Origin: Paraburkholderia ginsengiterrae
Lineage (GTDB): Bacteria > Pseudomonadota > Gammaproteobacteria > Burkholderiales > Burkholderiaceae
Length of the DNA: 64,000 bases
NCBI RefSeq assembly: GCF_001645125.1
Contig: NZ_LXKA01000221.1
Coordinates: 248,001-312,000, forward strand
Reading direction: 5' to 3'
The first letter of the stretch is position 1. Each line of letters begins with the position of its first letter. Positions 1 to 8,605 of this stretch are shown here, piece after piece. A program made the translations under genes and the position numbers. The notes beneath the pieces are model-generated. The model had not been told where the DNA came from and did no database searches. It was given only the letters and a program-made list of their open reading frames with translations.

Positions 1-715
1 GCCCGAACGGATTGGTGTCGTGTCCATTGTAATAAACCGCTGCAAGGTTGAGTCCGTAATCCGAATATTGCAGGACGGCGGACTCTCGCGTGCCGCCCTG
101 GAACTGTCCAGGTACGCCGCCTGGTGCATACTCGAGCGCGAGCGATGCACCATAGAATTTCGGAGAGCGATAGACGATGGCATTGCTGTCATAGATGGCG
201 CCGATCGCGCCGTTCGAACTGGTGCCAGGCCACCCGGCTGCCTGATTGAGGCCGAGAACGGCGATCAGACTGCTGCCGAAGTACTGCGCTCCGCGAACGT
301 CGGTATCCTTCATCGCGTAGATCAACGGGGTCAGTTGCCGGCCGAAGTCCACGCTGCCATATGGGCTCGCAACACCGACCGTCGATTGCCGGTTGAAAAT
401 AGCGCTGACGCCCGGTGTGTCGGAGGGCCTGAAAGTGCCGTTGTTGCTCGAGAAACCGCCCTCCAGCCGGAAATTGACCTGATAGCCGCCGCCGATATCT
501 TCGTGGCCTATCATGCCCCAGAGGCTCGTATAGAGGCCCCCGTCCTTCATCATGTAAGCGTGACCGAGATTGATCTTCGACTGAAAATTGGCGGCGTTCG
601 CGCTCTGGTACATGAGTCCCGTGTCCACCACGCCATACAAAGTGACTGATGATTGTGCGTGCGAAGCTGCCGCATATATTAGGAATGCGATGGAACTACC
701 GTGTTTCAACTTCAT
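1..715 (-). CDS. Outer-membrane porin, Burkholderia type (C-terminus beyond window)
   Basis: The first 238 codons of a trimeric general porin are visible on the minus strand, and the gene runs off the left edge. The start is ATG at 713-715. A signal peptide ends in AASHA, and the mature protein opens QSSVTLYGVVDTGL, the usual first beta-strand of Burkholderiaceae porins. Further porin signatures follow: an EDIGGG-type turn with a FRLEGGF strand near residues 75-90, then FNRQSTVG and FGRQLTPL. It should form a beta-barrel for diffusion of small hydrophilic solutes. Its place next to a catabolic island suggests uptake of that island's substrate, which is inference. It is not disrupted within the visible part. 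Confidence 0.9.
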   Translation of the reverse strand, partial: MKLKHGSSIAFLIYAAASHAQSSVTLYGVVDTGLMYQSANAANFQSKINLGHAYMMKDGGLYTSLWGMIGHEDIGGGYQVNFRLEGGFSSNNGTFRPSDTPGVSAIFNRQSTVGVASPYGSVDFGRQLTPLIYAMKDTDVRGAQYFGSSLIAVLGLNQAAGWPGTSSNGAIGAIYDSNAIVYRSPKFYGASLALEYAPGGVPGQFQGGTRESAVLQYSDYGLNLAAVYYNGHDTNPFG

Positions 716-899
716 TGCCGATCCTCTCAGGAAATTGCGATTGCCGGGTGATCCTCGGGTTTATGAGGCGATGCTGAAACGAAACTGCGATAGCTTTTCG
801 ACCACGTTGCCATTGTCAACGTAAGTGTCGATATGTGTTCGTGCTTTGGAACACCACTGTTGGTGCCGCTACACACGCGAGTCCGGTGTGTGGTGAGCC

Positions 900-923
900 A
901 TCCTGGTTCGCCAGGATATTTTT
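900..923 (+). terminator. Rho-independent terminator reading rightwards, with no gene upstream
   Basis: ATCCTGG (900-906), a TTCG loop (907-910) and CCAGGAT (911-917) form a perfect 7-bp stem, followed directly by ATTTTTC. That is a textbook intrinsic terminator for plus-strand transcription. No plus-strand gene ends upstream of it: the neighbouring porin is read leftwards. Read on the minus strand the hairpin has no U-tract, so it does not fit the thiolase transcript. It may end a small untranslated RNA. Confidence 0.6.
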
Positions 924-1037
924 CTATTTCAGCAGTACTGCACGGGTGAGGCGCTTTCCCTCGCACACTTTATCCGCGAGGCGTTGAGGGCATTCTCTTG
1001 CGGAAAACACAGAACTTTATTGCAACAGGATTCCTGG

Positions 1038-1054
1038 CCGGGGCAAAGCCCCGG
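1038..1054 (-). terminator. Hairpin after the thiolase gene
   Basis: CCGGGGC-AAA-GCCCCGG is a perfect 7-bp, GC-rich stem with a 3-base loop, placed 22 bases beyond the thiolase stop codon. It lacks a clear U-tract on the minus strand, so it is only a probable terminator or 3'-end stabiliser. Confidence 0.4.
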
Positions 1055-1075
1055 ACCCATGACGCTTTCTTTGTG

Positions 1076-2254
1076 TCAGTAGATTTCGAAGAGGCCTGCT
1101 GCGCCCATTCCGCCTGCGATGCACATTGTGACGACCGCGTATTTGGCTCCGCGGCGGCGTCCCTCGAGGAGAACGTGGCCGGCCAGACGGGCGCCGGTCA
1201 TGCCGAACGGATGGCCAACAGCAATCGCTCCGCCGTTGACGTTAAGGCGCTCAGATGGGATGCCAAGTTGCCGCTGACAATAGAGTGCCTGCGAAGCAAA
1301 CGCTTCGTTGAGTTCCCAGAGGTCGATATCGTCAACGCTGAGACCATGCTGCTTCAGCAACTTCGGAACGGCCAGCATCGGACCAATTCCCATTTCGTCG
1401 GGCTCACAAGCGGCCACAGCCAGTCCGCGAAACGCGCCGAGCGGAGACAGGTTGGCGCGCTCGGCTTCTTTCGCTTCCATGAGCACGCACGCCGACGAAC
1501 CATCGGATAACTGCGACGAATTCCCCGCCGTGACGAATCTGTCGGGACCTTTGACAGGTTCGAGTTTTGCGAGCGCGTCCATGGTAGTGCCAGGGCGATT
1601 GCAGTTGTCGGCCGTAATCGTTGTGGTCCGATGAGTTATTTCACCGGTTTCCTTGTTCTTGACGGCCATCGTGGTCGTTACCGGTACGATCTCGTCGGAG
1701 AATCTCCCCGCTTGTTGCGCCTCGTCTGTTTTGCGCTGGCTCTCAACCGAGAATTCGTCCTGCTCCTCGCGCGTGATTCCGTAACGCTTGGCGACGATGT
1801 CTCCTGTGTCGATCATCGAGAGATAAAAGTCGGGCTTGTGTTCGAGGATCCACGGATCGAGATCATTGGTGCCCGTTCGCGACCGAATGCCGGAAATACT
1901 TTCGACTCCACCCGCGACGACGGCTTGCGCCCCATCGACAACGATCCGGCCGGAGGCCAAAGCGATTGCCTGGAGCCCGGAGGCACAAAAACGATTGATC
2001 GTCGCGCCAGGAATGGAGATTGGCAATTCGGACCGAATTACGGTTTGGCGGGCGATGTTGCCGCCGGTAATGCCTTCGGGATATCCGCAGCCAAGAATCA
2101 GATCTTCGATGATCGCGGGATCGACGCCGGATCGATCCACGGCTGCTCGAACGGAGAAGGAGGCCAGAGTAGGCCCCGGCGTGATGTTGAATTCGCCGCG
2201 ATGTGATTTGGCCAACGGGGTGCGCGCGGTGGATACGATGACTGCTTGTCGCAT
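1076..2254 (-). CDS. Acetyl-CoA acyltransferase (thiolase)
   Basis: A 392-residue thiolase, the standard family length, catalysing thiolytic cleavage of 3-ketoacyl-CoA or its reverse. The nucleophilic cysteine is Cys90 in [11 protein letters not shown]. The NEAFA motif, the catalytic His348 in [12 protein letters not shown] and the second cysteine Cys378 in [10 protein letters not shown] are all present. The start ATG at 2252-2254 has an AGGA-type ribosome site upstream; a longer frame would add 28 residues unlike any thiolase N-terminus. The gene is divergent from an acyl-CoA ligase across about 220 bases. It probably performs the last step of a beta-oxidation-like route in the island. No 3-hydroxyacyl-CoA dehydrogenase lies nearby, so that step would have to come from elsewhere. 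Confidence 0.93.
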   Translation of the reverse strand: MRQAVIVSTARTPLAKSHRGEFNITPGPTLASFSVRAAVDRSGVDPAIIEDLILGCGYPEGITGGNIARQTVIRSELPISIPGATINRFCASGLQAIALASGRIVVDGAQAVVAGGVESISGIRSRTGTNDLDPWILEHKPDFYLSMIDTGDIVAKRYGITREEQDEFSVESQRKTDEAQQAGRFSDEIVPVTTTMAVKNKETGEITHRTTTITADNCNRPGTTMDALAKLEPVKGPDRFVTAGNSSQLSDGSSACVLMEAKEAERANLSPLGAFRGLAVAACEPDEMGIGPMLAVPKLLKQHGLSVDDIDLWELNEAFASQALYCQRQLGIPSERLNVNGGAIAVGHPFGMTGARLAGHVLLEGRRRGAKYAVVTMCIAGGMGAAGLFEIY

Positions 2255-2478
2255 TTTCAATCCTGTAGTGAAAGCAAGCGGACGGGTTGAGCTTGCTGAA
2301 GTCCGTGCCGTGTTCAATGCAAGGTATCTCAGGTGCATTGTGCGATTGCAAAATAATCGCCGTCACTAGGTGTTATCACCGTGTACATTGAAATATGCGA
2401 GATGTTAGTCTGCAGGTGGTGAATGGGAGAGAGGCTTTGGTTGCCTCCGAACCTGGCAGATTAATTCGGAGTGTTGAT

Positions 2479-4149
2479 ATGGAAAATGCGGTGACATCTC
2501 ACTGGCCTGCCCATTTGCAGAGCTCGTTGACGATCCCGGAGACAAACCTTTTCCATAATGTCGAGGTCTCGGCAGCACGGTTTCCGGAGAAACCGGCCAT
2601 CATCTTCTACGACACCCCGATCACGTTCGCGCAGGTCAGAGATGAAGCGGAGTTCATCGCCGGATATCTGCAGAATCAATGCGGCGTGCGTGCGGGCGAT
2701 CGTGTCCTTCTGTACATGCAGAATAGCCCGCAATGGGTTATTGCCTGTTACGGAATCCTGCGCGCCAACGCGGTGGTAGTGCCGGTCAACGCGATGAATA
2801 CCGCGGAGGAATTGCGTCACTACGTTGAAGACAGTGGCGCGGAAACGGTACTGGTTGCTCAGGACTTGTTCCGGCACATTCAGCCGCTGCTGCGCAATAC
2901 GGAGCGCAACGGACTGCAGCATGTGATTGTCGCCACCTACAGCGACTATCTGAAACAACCGCCGAGTGTGACCCCGCCTGACTTCGTCACGGCTGCGCGC
3001 AATGTCGATATCGGCGGCGCGGTGGCGTGGGCCGATGCGCTCGCAGCGAGATACAAGCCAGGCGCGTTGACCGCCGGGCCGGATGATCTGTGCGTCATGC
3101 CATATACATCCGGTACAACCGGCAAGCCGAAGGGTTGCATGCATACGCACCGCAGCGTCATGCACACGGCGCTCGCCAGTGTCCGCTGGGTCGATATCAC
3201 GCACGAAACGACGCTTCTAACGGCTTTGCCGCTCTTTCATGTCACCGGCATGCAGAGCGGCATGAACGGGCCGCTGTCTTGCGGAGCGACGATCGTGCTG
3301 ATGTCGCGCTGGGATCGTGATATCGCTGCGCGGATGATCGAGCGGTATCAGGTTGCCGTGTGGTCGGCGATCTCTACGATGATGGTCGATTTTCTGTCCA
3401 ATCCGAAGCTGCGGGAATACGATCTGTCGAGCCTGCGTTCTCTGCGTGGAGGCGGTGCGGCCATGCCGGCCGCGTTGGTAAAGAAGCTGAAAGACACCGT
3501 CGATATTGACTACGTTGAAGGGTACGGCATGTCGGAGACCATATCGGCAACACACTTCAATCCGCCGCAGCGCCCCAAAGCGCAATGCCTGGGTATCCCG
3601 ATGTTCGACGTCGATGCACGCGTTATCGACCCTGAGAAGCTTGGGGAAGTCGCTCAGGGGCAAGCCGGTGAAATTGTCGTACACGGCCGCCAGGTCATGC
3701 AGGGATATTGGCGCAACCCCGATGCAACGCGCGAGGCGTTCATCGAGATTGACGGCAAGCGCTTCCTGCGAACGGGCGACCTCGCGCGTGTCGACGAGGA
3801 GGGCTATTACTTCATGACTGATCGCCTGAAGCGCATGATCAACGCGTCAGGTTACAAGGTGTGGCCCGCGGAGGTTGAAGCGCTGATGTATCAGCATGAG
3901 GCGATTCGGGAAGTCTGTGTGATCGGCGCGAGCGATTCACGCCGTGGCGAGACAGTCAAAGCGCTTGTTGTGCTGGATCCGGGCCACGTCGGGAACGTGA
4001 CGGATGAGGACATCATCGCGTGGGCACGCAATCATATGGCATCCTACAAAGTACCGCGCATTGTCGAATTTGTGCGTGAGTTGCCCAAGTCAGCAAGCGG
4101 AAAAATCCTGTGGCGCCAGTTGCAGGAAAATAGTCTGGCTACGCTTTGA
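2479..4149 (+). CDS. AMP-dependent acyl-CoA synthetase, copy 1
   Basis: A 556-residue ANL-superfamily ligase that would activate a carboxylic acid to its CoA thioester through an acyl-adenylate. The A3 loop SGTTGKPKG is near residue 212, followed by YGMSE, RTGDL and the C-terminal catalytic lysine in SGKILW near residue 541. ATG at 2479 is chosen because GGAG lies 8 bases upstream and the paralogue at 11669 starts at the equivalent place before WPAHL. The two ligases are closely related along their whole length. The substrate cannot be read from the sequence; medium- or long-chain fatty acids or an aryl acid are possible. Its 3' end overlaps the convergent tetR gene by 11 bases. Confidence 0.93.
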   Translation: MENAVTSHWPAHLQSSLTIPETNLFHNVEVSAARFPEKPAIIFYDTPITFAQVRDEAEFIAGYLQNQCGVRAGDRVLLYMQNSPQWVIACYGILRANAVVVPVNAMNTAEELRHYVEDSGAETVLVAQDLFRHIQPLLRNTERNGLQHVIVATYSDYLKQPPSVTPPDFVTAARNVDIGGAVAWADALAARYKPGALTAGPDDLCVMPYTSGTTGKPKGCMHTHRSVMHTALASVRWVDITHETTLLTALPLFHVTGMQSGMNGPLSCGATIVLMSRWDRDIAARMIERYQVAVWSAISTMMVDFLSNPKLREYDLSSLRSLRGGGAAMPAALVKKLKDTVDIDYVEGYGMSETISATHFNPPQRPKAQCLGIPMFDVDARVIDPEKLGEVAQGQAGEIVVHGRQVMQGYWRNPDATREAFIEIDGKRFLRTGDLARVDEEGYYFMTDRLKRMINASGYKVWPAEVEALMYQHEAIREVCVIGASDSRRGETVKALVVLDPGHVGNVTDEDIIAWARNHMASYKVPRIVEFVRELPKSASGKILWRQLQENSLATL

Positions 4150-4822
4150 CCTTGGCGGGGGTGTCCAGCACGAGATCCAATGATTCGAGGTGCTCCGGAC
4201 CGGCAGCAATCGCACTGAGAAACATGCGGATCGAAAAATGAATCATCTGATCCACTCGAACTGAATAGGTGACTTGCGGTACCCGGTCAGAAAGAATCAG
4301 GGTAGCGACTCCGTGTTCCATGCTCCACGCCGCGTGAATCACGAGCGGAAGCGCGCGCTTTTGCCAACCGCTTTCGAGTGCTGCGTCCTGAACGGACGAG
4401 GCGAACAGGTGGAACGATTTCAGGCCTGCCTCGACGAGTTCGGGATAGCATTCGCGACCCACGATGCGCGGTCCGACCATCAAATCGAACAACCCTTTGT
4501 GTTGCTGCGCGAACTCGACATACGTCCGCATCATTCGATATGCCTTCGTCATCGCCGGTTCATCGCATGCCAGGATCCTGGTGCGCAAGGCGGCGAGTTC
4601 ATTGAATCCATCGGCTGCAATGGCGGCCAGCAAACCTTCCTTTCCCGCGAAATGCCGGGAGGGCGCAGCTTCCGATACGCCCACCGCACGCGCGAGATAT
4701 CTCAAGCTCAATTCGTGAGCGCCAGCGTCCTCCAATACCCTGCGTCCCTCTGTGATCAGGGCATTACGAAGATTCCCGTGGTGGTACGGCGCAGAAGTCT
4801 CGCTGGATGGTTTCGGAGTCAC
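4139..4822 (-). CDS. TetR/AcrR-family transcriptional regulator
   Basis: A TetR repressor with the common opening YHHGNLRNALI followed by the helix-turn-helix (LARAVGVSEAAPSRHFAGKE). The C-terminal half is the TetR ligand-binding domain typical of acyl-CoA- or drug-responsive members. The start is uncertain: GTG at 4822 gives a normal short leader before the HTH, whereas the frame stays open to an ATG at 4912, adding 30 residues without family resemblance. Its stop codon lies inside the 3' end of the convergent ligase. It is divergent from the enoyl-CoA hydratase operon, which it may control together with the ligase and thiolase. Confidence 0.85.
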   Translation of the reverse strand: MTPKPSSETSAPYHHGNLRNALITEGRRVLEDAGAHELSLRYLARAVGVSEAAPSRHFAGKEGLLAAIAADGFNELAALRTRILACDEPAMTKAYRMMRTYVEFAQQHKGLFDLMVGPRIVGRECYPELVEAGLKSFHLFASSVQDAALESGWQKRALPLVIHAAWSMEHGVATLILSDRVPQVTYSVRVDQMIHFSIRMFLSAIAAGPEHLESLDLVLDTPAKVKA

Positions 4823-5152
4823 GTTATCGCTCGAGGAATGTCCAAAGCAAACAATTATAGGCGCGCGAATTCCACGTGCGCAACGCAGCCTCGGTGACGC
4901 GGCGTCGGCCAAGGGGAGGCGACAGTCGTGCGGAAGCGGAGGGCAGGGTTGGCGGCTGTCGGGAATACCCTGATTCTACTTCAAGTTAACATCGTTATCA
5001 TTGACTCAGATCGGATTGCACTTAGGAGTCTGTGCGCGGAAACATCTGCCCCCACTGAGTGAACCGAGGTTTGTCGCACTCCCTGATCGGCTTCGATTTT
5101 TGGGTCAACCAATATGCCTGGTGTTGTGCCAGGCCCTCATCCCGGACGAGAA
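4823..5152. promoter_or_regulatory. Divergent promoter region between tetR and the enoyl-CoA hydratase operon
   Basis: About 330 bases separate the likely tetR start from the likely hydratase start. An AT-rich stretch near 4978-5003 (TTCAAGTTAACATCGTTATC) stands out in GC-rich surroundings and is the best candidate for the promoter and operator. I could not identify a clean palindrome or assign -35 and -10 boxes with confidence. Confidence 0.4.
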
Positions 5153-5917
5153 ATGAGCACTGTCGTGTTTGAGAAGGACGGCGCAGTCGGCGTCGTTACG
5201 ATGTCAAAGCCCCCCCATAACCTGCTCGAGAATGGGTTCCTGAAGGATCTGCTCGACGCATACAGCAAGGCTGTCGACGAAGGTTGCCGCTCGATTCTGC
5301 TGCGCAGCGCGATGCGCCACTTTTGCGCTGGCGCCGACGTAGCGGGCTTTACCGGTGGCGAGCGCCGGCGCGACCAGATCGGGCTGGAAGCGCTGCTCGA
5401 CGCGCTCGAGAACGTTCCTCTTCCCACGGTTGCGGCTGTCCATGGTGCGGCGCTCGGGGGTGGTTTTGAATTGGCGTTGACCTGCGACATGATTGTCGCG
5501 GCAGACACGGCGTCCTTCGGAATGGCGGAGGCGACGCTTGGCCTTCTTCCTTTGCTGGGCGGCGTACAGCGGGTCGTGCAACGCGTGGGGCCTGCGCGTG
5601 CCAAGGAGATGGCGATGTTTGGCCGCCGCCTCACGCCGGCCACGCTCGAGCGTTGGGGCGTGGTCAACCTCGTCGTGGAGGAGAGTGAGTTCCCTGATGT
5701 AGCGATGTCGTGGGCCCGGCAACTCGCGGCGGGACCGACAGTTGCGCTGAGAGGCATTAAAAATCTGGCCAATCTGTCCGCGCGTCACGGGATTGCAGGA
5801 GCGGACGCCAAACAGACAGAAACGAACGACATGATGTGGGCGAGCGCCGATCAGAAGCGTGGTCTCACCGCGTTCATGAAGACCGGTCCCGGTTCCGCTG
5901 TGTTTGAGGGGAACTGA
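5153..5917 (+). CDS. Enoyl-CoA hydratase/isomerase family protein
   Basis: A 254-residue crotonase-fold enzyme. The oxyanion-hole segments are HFCAGADV and HGAALGGGFELALTCDM, and the catalytic glutamates expected of hydratases align with FELAL and with EATLGLLP. Family members hydrate or isomerise enoyl-CoA esters. I place the start at ATG 5153; an upstream ATG at 5114 would add 13 non-conserved residues. The stop is two bases before the ATG of the CoA-transferase, so the two are translated as an operon with the hydrolase and probably the transporter that follow. Confidence 0.9.
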   Translation: MSTVVFEKDGAVGVVTMSKPPHNLLENGFLKDLLDAYSKAVDEGCRSILLRSAMRHFCAGADVAGFTGGERRRDQIGLEALLDALENVPLPTVAAVHGAALGGGFELALTCDMIVAADTASFGMAEATLGLLPLLGGVQRVVQRVGPARAKEMAMFGRRLTPATLERWGVVNLVVEESEFPDVAMSWARQLAAGPTVALRGIKNLANLSARHGIAGADAKQTETNDMMWASADQKRGLTAFMKTGPGSAVFEGN

Positions 5918-5919
5918 TC

Positions 5920-7155
5920 ATGGGTGCTCCGCTTGAAGGACTGAAAGTCGTCGATTTCACACGAGTGCTCGCAGGGCCTCTTTGCACGAAAACGCTTCGC
6001 GACCTTGGCGCGGAAGTGATCAAGATCGAGCCGCCGAGCGGTGACTCGGGCCGTGGCGGCGTGCCCTATGTCGGCACCATGTCCGTGTACTACGCGCAGC
6101 AGAATGCCGGTAAGCGCAATCTGAGCCTCGACCTGAACTATCCCGAGGCGCGCACGATCGTGACGGATCTTTGCCGTGAGGCCGATATCATCGTCGAAAA
6201 CTTCCGCCCGGGAACGCTCGCGCGCTTCGGCCTGGGTTACGAGCAGGTTCGCGAATTCAATCCTGCGGTCGTGTATGTGTCGATGAGCGGCTACGGTCAG
6301 ACTGGTCCGTGGCGCAACCGGCCGGCCTTTGCGCCGACCGTCCAGGCCGAGACCGGCTTTACCGACACCCTGCGCGAGCACTATGCGTTTGCGCCGGATG
6401 AAGTCAGGAACGATGCGTGCAGCCACGCGGACCTCTATACCGGGTTGCAGGGCGCGATCGCCGTTCTGGCGGCGCTTCAACATCGGAACCGGACAGGTGA
6501 AGGGCAGCATGTCGACGTTTCGATGGCGGCGACCATGCTCTCCGTGAACGAGCGCGCAGGCGCGCAGCTCTCCGGTATTGACACGAACGGCGAACCACCG
6601 GCGTTGAGCGCGCCTGAATCGCACATTTTCCGCATGCCCGACGGCCGTCAGGTGACGATTGCCGCCAGCCCGATCTACTCGCCGATGTTCCTGCGCTACT
6701 GCTCGATGATGCGGCGCACGGATCTTCTGCGCGACCCCCGCTTCGCGACCGCGCAGTTGCGCCGGGAGAATCTGGAGGCGCTGCTGAATGAAGTTCGCCG
6801 ATGGATCATGACGTTCAACGATCTCGATGCGCTTCAGGCACAAGTGAGCGAGCAAGGTCTTGCGATTGGCGTGGTTCGCACAACCAGGGAACTCGCGGAG
6901 TCCGAATGGGCCGCGGATTGGGGCGCCATCGTGGAAGTCGATGATCGATCCGGTGGGACGATGCGCATGCCTGGCCCGCCGTGGCGATTCAGCACCGCAA
7001 CGTTGCCGTCTCCTGGCATTCCCGCTTTTCAAGGGGAACACAATATCGAACTGCTGTCCGAGAGGAACGTCGACCCCGCAACTATTCAGACACTGCGGGA
7101 GCGGCGGGTCCTGTTGAGCCGCCGAAGCATCCGCGAGGATTTCGATGCGGCTTGA
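5920..7155 (+). CDS. Family III CoA-transferase (CaiB/BaiF)
   Basis: A 411-residue CaiB/BaiF-type enzyme that moves CoA between acyl-CoA donors and carboxylic acids through an aspartyl-CoA thioester. It opens with the family signature LKVVDFTRVLAGP, then LRDLGAEVIKIEPP. The GDSGR segment and the ENFRPGTL and MSGYGQTGP motifs follow. The likely catalytic aspartate is in the ACSHADLYTGLQGA segment near residue 172. GAGGGGAA precedes ATG 5920. The gene ends 11 bases inside the following hydrolase gene, indicating translational coupling. It offers an ATP-independent activation route beside the two ATP-dependent ligases. Confidence 0.93.
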   Translation: MGAPLEGLKVVDFTRVLAGPLCTKTLRDLGAEVIKIEPPSGDSGRGGVPYVGTMSVYYAQQNAGKRNLSLDLNYPEARTIVTDLCREADIIVENFRPGTLARFGLGYEQVREFNPAVVYVSMSGYGQTGPWRNRPAFAPTVQAETGFTDTLREHYAFAPDEVRNDACSHADLYTGLQGAIAVLAALQHRNRTGEGQHVDVSMAATMLSVNERAGAQLSGIDTNGEPPALSAPESHIFRMPDGRQVTIAASPIYSPMFLRYCSMMRRTDLLRDPRFATAQLRRENLEALLNEVRRWIMTFNDLDALQAQVSEQGLAIGVVRTTRELAESEWAADWGAIVEVDDRSGGTMRMPGPPWRFSTATLPSPGIPAFQGEHNIELLSERNVDPATIQTLRERRVLLSRRSIREDFDAA

Positions 7156-8503
7156 TCATACGCACGATGTCACCGCAAAGAGCTGGCTCGAGTCCGCGAA
7201 CCTGAAAGACACGCCGTTTCCGTTGCAGAACCTGCCGTTTGGCGTGTTTCGGCGGACGGGGACGGCGGAAGGGTTTCGAGGCGGGGTTGCGCTCGGAGAT
7301 CAGGTCATCGATCTAGGCGCACTGGCCGATGCAGCGGCACTACACGGGCTCGCGGTCGAGGCGGCGCGAGCGTGTGCGAAGCCGGGCCTGAACCAGTTCT
7401 TCGACATGGGACCCACCGCGTGGCGGGCGCTAAGGCACACGCTTTTTGCCTTGTTCAAGGCAGACGGGCGCAGTCAAAGCAGCAGTCAACACCGCAGTCA
7501 GCTCGACACGCCCGGGATCGACGTACTCGAAAAATGTCTGGTTGCACAATCCGACGTGGAGTACTGCGTACCCGCGCAAATCGGTGACTACACGGATTTC
7601 TATACGTCGCTCGATCACGCGCGGAACATCGTCAAGCTGATCAGGCCGGACGCTATCGTGTCGCCGAACTTCCATTGGATTCCTAGCGCCTATCACGGTC
7701 GCGTATCGAGCATCGGTGTGTCGGGTCAACAAATCCGGAGGCCGTTTGGTCAGCGTTTGAAAGCCGGCAGTCAGGAGCCTGAACTCCAGGCATGCGGCAG
7801 GCTCGACTATGAACTGGAGCTTGGCATTTTCGTTGGAACTGGCAACGAGCAGGGCACGCGGATACCGGTGGAATCGGCAGAAGACCATGTGTTCGGGCTT
7901 TGCTTGTTGAATGACTGGTCCGCCCGCGATATTCAGTCGTGGGAATCAGCCCCGCTGGGTCCCTTTCTGGCGAAGAACTTCGCAACCACGCTTTCGCCGT
8001 GGATCGTCACGATGGATGCGCTGGCTCCGTATCGCGCACCGTGGACTCGTTCTGAAGGCGAACCACAGCCGCTTCCCTATCTATCCTCAGCCGGAACGTA
8101 TGAATCCGGCGCGATGGATATCCAGCTCGAAGTGTCGCTTGAAACGCGGGAGACCCGGCGAAACGGCATGTCGCCGACACGCCTGTCGCGTACGAGCTTC
8201 CGTCATCAATATTGGACGGTCGCGCAGATGGTGGCTCATCACACTATCGGGGGATGCAATCTTCGCAGCGGCGATTTGCTGGGCAGTGGCACGATCTCGG
8301 GTCCTACCCACGGGGAGGCCGGTGCGCTGATAGAACTCACCGAGGCAGGCAGAGCGCCGCTCAAGTTGCCGAACGGCGAATCACGCTCGTTCCTGGAGGA
8401 CGGTGACATCGTGGTGATGACCGGCTGGTGCGAGCGTCCCGGATACGCGCGGATTGGTTTTGGTGAAAACCGAGGAGAAGTGACGCCTGCGAAGTGGGCG
8501 TGA
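7145..8503 (+). CDS. Fumarylacetoacetase-family C-C hydrolase
   Basis: A 452-residue protein with both the N-terminal SH3-like domain (FPLQNLPFGVF) and the C-terminal FAH domain, the two-domain layout of true fumarylacetoacetase rather than short FAH-like hydrolases. Asp151, Tyr153 and the catalytic His158 are in DFYTSLDHARN. Metal-binding Glu223 and Glu225 are in ELELGIFVG, Asp257 is in DWSARDIQ, a lysine is in FLAKNF, and GSGTISGP follows. It should cleave a 1,3-diketone acid into two acids. Homogentisate dioxygenase and maleylacetoacetate isomerase are absent from the neighbourhood, so either it serves the tyrosine route at a distance or its substrate here differs. It overlaps the CoA-transferase by 11 bases. 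Confidence 0.88.
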   Translation: MRLDHTHDVTAKSWLESANLKDTPFPLQNLPFGVFRRTGTAEGFRGGVALGDQVIDLGALADAAALHGLAVEAARACAKPGLNQFFDMGPTAWRALRHTLFALFKADGRSQSSSQHRSQLDTPGIDVLEKCLVAQSDVEYCVPAQIGDYTDFYTSLDHARNIVKLIRPDAIVSPNFHWIPSAYHGRVSSIGVSGQQIRRPFGQRLKAGSQEPELQACGRLDYELELGIFVGTGNEQGTRIPVESAEDHVFGLCLLNDWSARDIQSWESAPLGPFLAKNFATTLSPWIVTMDALAPYRAPWTRSEGEPQPLPYLSSAGTYESGAMDIQLEVSLETRETRRNGMSPTRLSRTSFRHQYWTVAQMVAHHTIGGCNLRSGDLLGSGTISGPTHGEAGALIELTEAGRAPLKLPNGESRSFLEDGDIVVMTGWCERPGYARIGFGENRGEVTPAKWA

Positions 8504-8605
8504 CAGAGCCGAGGCCTCGACAGAAAGATCTGGACTACTGAAATCGTGTGGAACTCGAGCAAGCGCAGGGGCAAAAACCGGGAACCCGCAACTGGAGACG
8601 ATTTG

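Larger units (their letters stand above)
716..1075. other. Intergenic region with two hairpins and no protein gene
   Basis: This 360-base gap separates the start of the porin from the end of the thiolase; both are minus-strand genes. It should hold the porin promoter and the thiolase terminator. It contains two strong hairpins, described separately, at 900-923 and 1038-1054. The open frames that cross it have no porin-like or other recognisable content and I do not call them genes. Confidence 0.6.
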
